From Megamerina dolium (lineage: Eukaryota; Arthropoda; Insecta; Diptera; Megamerinidae), in contig OY978525.1 in NCBI GenBank assembly GCA_963854835.1, forward strand, positions 27,985,253 through 28,049,252: DNA of 64,000 bases, read 5' to 3'. Each line of letters opens with the position of its first letter. Within the stretch, counting starts at the first letter, position 1. The notes below the pieces were generated by a model, which saw only the letters and a program-made list of their open reading frames with translations, had not been told where the DNA came from and searched no databases. This document shows positions 60,821 through 64,000 of this stretch, in pieces. The translations under genes and the position numbers were made by a program.

Positions 60821-61800
60821 AAGAAGGTCTGTCTCATTTTTTATTTTAAGAATTATGTTGGAATTGTATTTTATTGTCTTGTATTATTGGATCAAAGCCT
60901 AGTGATGATTTTGAAAGTACACGAAACATCTCGATAGGCCCAAAGACCATAAGTTCTGCAGTTAAGTCGCACTTCCATTTAATCAACTAAACTACAAACT
61001 TTCAGCATTAAATACTCTCAAACCACATGCGCAGTCTGAGAGTCTGAGACGTTTCTGCTTTGTAAGGTTTTTGTAGCGACGGTATTATTCCATTTATACC
61101 CATTTAGTCCCATTTATTCTTCTGGAGTAGATGTTACGGTCAAAGGAACACACTGTAAAGATATAATAACCTTCTTTTTTTTTTTTTTTTTTTTTGCATA
61201 AGTTCAGTAATCGCGTAATTAGTAATATTGTCGACATTATCTGGACTACACGGAGCTGCGATTTGAAGTCACTCCGCAAAAAGGGGAGCTGGTTAAACAT
61301 CGATGTTTTGCCAACAATCCAAAAATGATTTCGACACTTAGGCACCATCATTTTTAGCGATTTGTACTGGGAAATTGTGTTATCAAGTTGATCTACTGCC
61401 AATCGCATAGAATCAGCCATTAGAATGAGGGTTTACTCCACAATTACTGGGAAATCTTATACTTTTTAATAAAGCGACAATCATTGAAAATTTAATTGAA
61501 AATCATTGTTTAATAAACCAGTCTAGGGAACTTGTTTAGTGACATATTATTATATTATTTAATGCATGGACATCGCAGTAGAGAGCTGTAATGAAAACAC
61601 AAATTTCAGGAAAATATACAGGTCGAGTTTCTTTAGAGTTCTATAATGCGATTTGTTAACTCATCCTAGTGCTATTTAGAATATATTAGTACTACAGGCT
61701 GCGAAGAACCAAGAATGAACTCCTCCTCATACATCATTATGGTAATTAGAATTCAAAAGCATTGAAATGGAGGAAAGCAAAAGAGTTGTTGTATCAATCC
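60821..61800. other. Intergenic stretch, nothing recognised
   Basis: Contains an 18-nt poly(T) near 61,177. The 108-codon minus frame at 61,094-61,420 passes through it (poly-Lys) and has no domain. Confidence 0.45.
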
Positions 61801-63072
61801 TTATACCCTGTACTCAAAGAGTCAAATGTACGTACCCTTTGTAACAACAATGTGACATGTATAGCTTTTAGTTACAGATAAAAAGCAGTGTGAAAGTTAT
61901 GGTTGAGCAAGAAAGAATACACAAATACATAGTTTCAATTAATTCAAATGCCTTGATTGTTATTTTTCTGTCATGCTATACGTATTCTAGCGCTGATTTC
62001 AATTATTTGTATATATTAACTATTATTCGATAGTGATGACAAATTTTCGACGTCATATGCGTAATTGTGGATGCGTCGATTCGTCTGTTCGCACGATAAC
62101 TGCCGTAATTATGGAGCTATCAAGCTAAAAATTGGTGCATAAGTTTATTTTTCTCAACGATGGGACAAGTTCGTGAACGAACAAAATCAGATGAAAATCC
62201 CGTCTACCTTCATTACAAAAGAATGTTTTTGAATAACCTATCGAACAAAAACTTTGCATGTGAACTAACTCGGATCACAGAAAGGGCATATTTGAAAATG
62301 GGTGAAATTAGATCTTCTTAAATGGGTTTTTCTTACCTTACACACAAAAATATAAAATTATCCAACTAAAACTTTACGTGTAAAGTAATTCTGAGCACAG
62401 CATTAATATATTAGAAAATAAACTAAGTCGGATAAAAAACCCGCCTACCTCTCATACAAAACTTGGTTCTTGGGTATGTTTTTCACACTCTACGCACGAA
62501 AATAAAATCTACCAAAATAAACCAACAATAAACAAAATAAATAAAAAATAAAAACAATAATAAGCGAAATTGAATGAAATCCACGCCTATCTATCACACA
62601 AAAAAATGTTCTTAACGCAGAAAAATATTAAAATATTAAGCTGAAATTACACACCTTCAATTACTTATGTTTACTAATTACTATACATATTTAAAAATGG
62701 GTTGAATCGGACAAATGTCACGCCTACCTCCCATACAAGTTTCTGCTTATGTGTGTATGCTTTCACATGCACATATAAAGTTTTCAAGCTACAATTTGAT
62801 AACCACGTTTGTATTTTCCAATTAATTGACATATTCGAAAAATAGACTAGTTTGGATGAAAACCACAGCTGCCACTCATACAAAAGTGTGTTCGTGCTGC
62901 ACTTTATACAGTTATAGGACTGTATAAAGTGCAGTTATAGGAATATTATTATTTTTATAAAAGTGTGAGTATTTTTGAAAATGGGCGCTGAGACCGACAT
63001 CTATTTTCAGCACAAAAATATTATATTTTTTCAAAACCATGTCCGCCTATCTATCGTGAAGTAGGGTATCTA
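61801..63072 (+). repeat. Second DINE-like repeat family with about 140-bp diverged internal units
   Basis: It starts ttataccctgtactcaaaga at 61,801. At 62,086-62,145 gttcgcacgataactgccgt and ggtgcataagttt parallel the gttcgcacgataacttgagt and ggcataagtaat module of the long DINE-1-like copies. After that a block around cgcctacctcccatacaa recurs near 62,448, 62,584, 62,721 and 62,866, at 136-145 bp spacing, with gcacgaaaataaaat-like phrases between. It ends near gaagtagggtatc. No ORF. I infer a separate, older non-autonomous family. Confidence 0.55.
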
Positions 63073-64000
63073 CGATAAATGCTTACTGGAAACCTCATTC
63101 TCTCAACTACCACTAGTGAGGTAAGATATTCACAGTGTACTCTTAAGTGTCAATAAATTTTAATTCCACTAATGTTATTCAAGAAATATCGGATACACTT
63201 TCTATATTGATTTAATTTAGTTGAGATTTATACCGATAATGACATCCACCAACTACAATACCATCACAAAACTACGACATACACAGTATACATTTAAGTG
63301 TCATTAAATTCTAATTCCACTAATGTTACCGAGACAGAAAATAATTTCCCACAATTGTATACGAATGCATACATAATTATGTCATAATATGTAATGAAAA
63401 AGTCATGAAAAATCGTTTTTCATTTATTAACAGACATATTGCATTGCAAAAACGCGTTGGTAGGACATACACTATAAAACGAGCAAGCAAAACCGCTAAC
63501 AACAAAATTGCAACGAACCAACCAACTTGATTAGTTTTCTATCTTTTGTTAATATCGAATATGTACGTATATCTACTATATGTTTACAGGACAGTAGTAT
63601 AATATTATATGCACGCATTATACACGACACACACACACATACACAAAGAAGGCTCGTTGGCTGTCTGGTTATCTCAAAAATATCACTAAAATTTACATAC
63701 GCATAAAATTATTATGAACATTTATTGAATATTGCATGTAGCATAAATGTATGTATGGTATATACATGTGTGCAATACAAACACATGCTTGCATTCGATT
63801 ATGTATCTTCGTAATTATATTCGCCAGCATATGTGTGTGTGTGTGTGTGATTTACGTAAACATAATGCATTTTGAATTTTATGCCTTTTATGCATTTATC
63901 CTTTATGACATATGTGGATAACTACGTGTATGTACATATATGGATGTGTAAGTGAATGTATTACCAAAATTGTGTCGACGCCTAAAAGTGTGCAACATTT
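63073..64000. other. Intergenic stretch, nothing gene-like
   Basis: The phrase aagtgtca(a/t)taaattttaattccac occurs twice (about 63,144 and 63,295), a local duplication. (GT)n lies at about 63,831-63,850. No gene. Confidence 0.5.

Overview
This 64 kb window looks like non-coding, transposon-rich DNA from a fly, most probably a tephritid fruit fly. That assignment is inference. It rests on AT-rich sequence, one gene with introns of about 70 bp, many mariner remnants, a DD41D (rosa-type) element, and repeats that resemble the DINE-1/INE-1 (Helentron-associated) elements of drosophilids in structure. No species-level marker was recognised.

Only two host genes can be supported. One is a three-exon protein gene at 24.5-26.05 kb (+), which encodes a basic protein with a single PGPGRY (SHIPPO/STPG-type) motif and may be a sperm or axoneme protein. 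The other is a tRNA-Arg(ACG) at 41,668-41,740 (-), complete with A and B boxes and a Pol III T-run. They are not functionally linked.

Almost everything else that is recognisable is mobile DNA. (1) A tRNA-derived SINE family has about 14 copies. It occurs in two 3' tail types: type A carries a short hairpin with a TTCG/TTTG loop and a TATTTATT tail, and type B has an unrelated tail of about 170 bp. (2) Non-LTR retrotransposons are all 5'-truncated: an unresolved endonuclease/RT LINE (5.7-6.55 kb), an I-clade element with a (TAA)11 tail (15.8-17.0 kb), an R1-like element (20.9-22.2 kb), Jockey-like remnants (28.4, 38.1-39.1 and 43.4-44.1 kb), and two sister RTE-like insertions with perfect target-site duplications (46.25-47.08 and 60.31-60.81 kb). 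(3) DNA transposons include a structurally complete 1,280-bp mariner (51.0-52.3 kb), a structurally complete 1,659-bp Tc1-family element with double direct repeats in each long ITR and a spliceosomal-type intron (57.8-59.5 kb), a DD41D remnant (52.6-53.2 kb), a TIR element carrying an exon-like ORF (35.7-36.3 kb), and five older mariner fossils. (4) Two long DINE-1-like elements lie in opposite orientation (40.16-41.46 and 47.25-48.83 kb), with two further fragments near 10 kb.

The window preserves several nested insertions that give a relative chronology: SINE in SINE (34.2-34.95 kb), LINE in SINE (5.6-6.6 kb), DINE-like element in an older repeat (40-41.6 kb), and a truncated SINE inside one arm of a near-perfect 142-bp inverted repeat (56.8-57.2 kb). 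That inverted repeat, which could fold into a 142-bp dsRNA hairpin with a 10-nt loop, is the least explained structure here. The remaining stretches are AT-rich, microsatellite-bearing intergenic DNA in which no gene was recognised.
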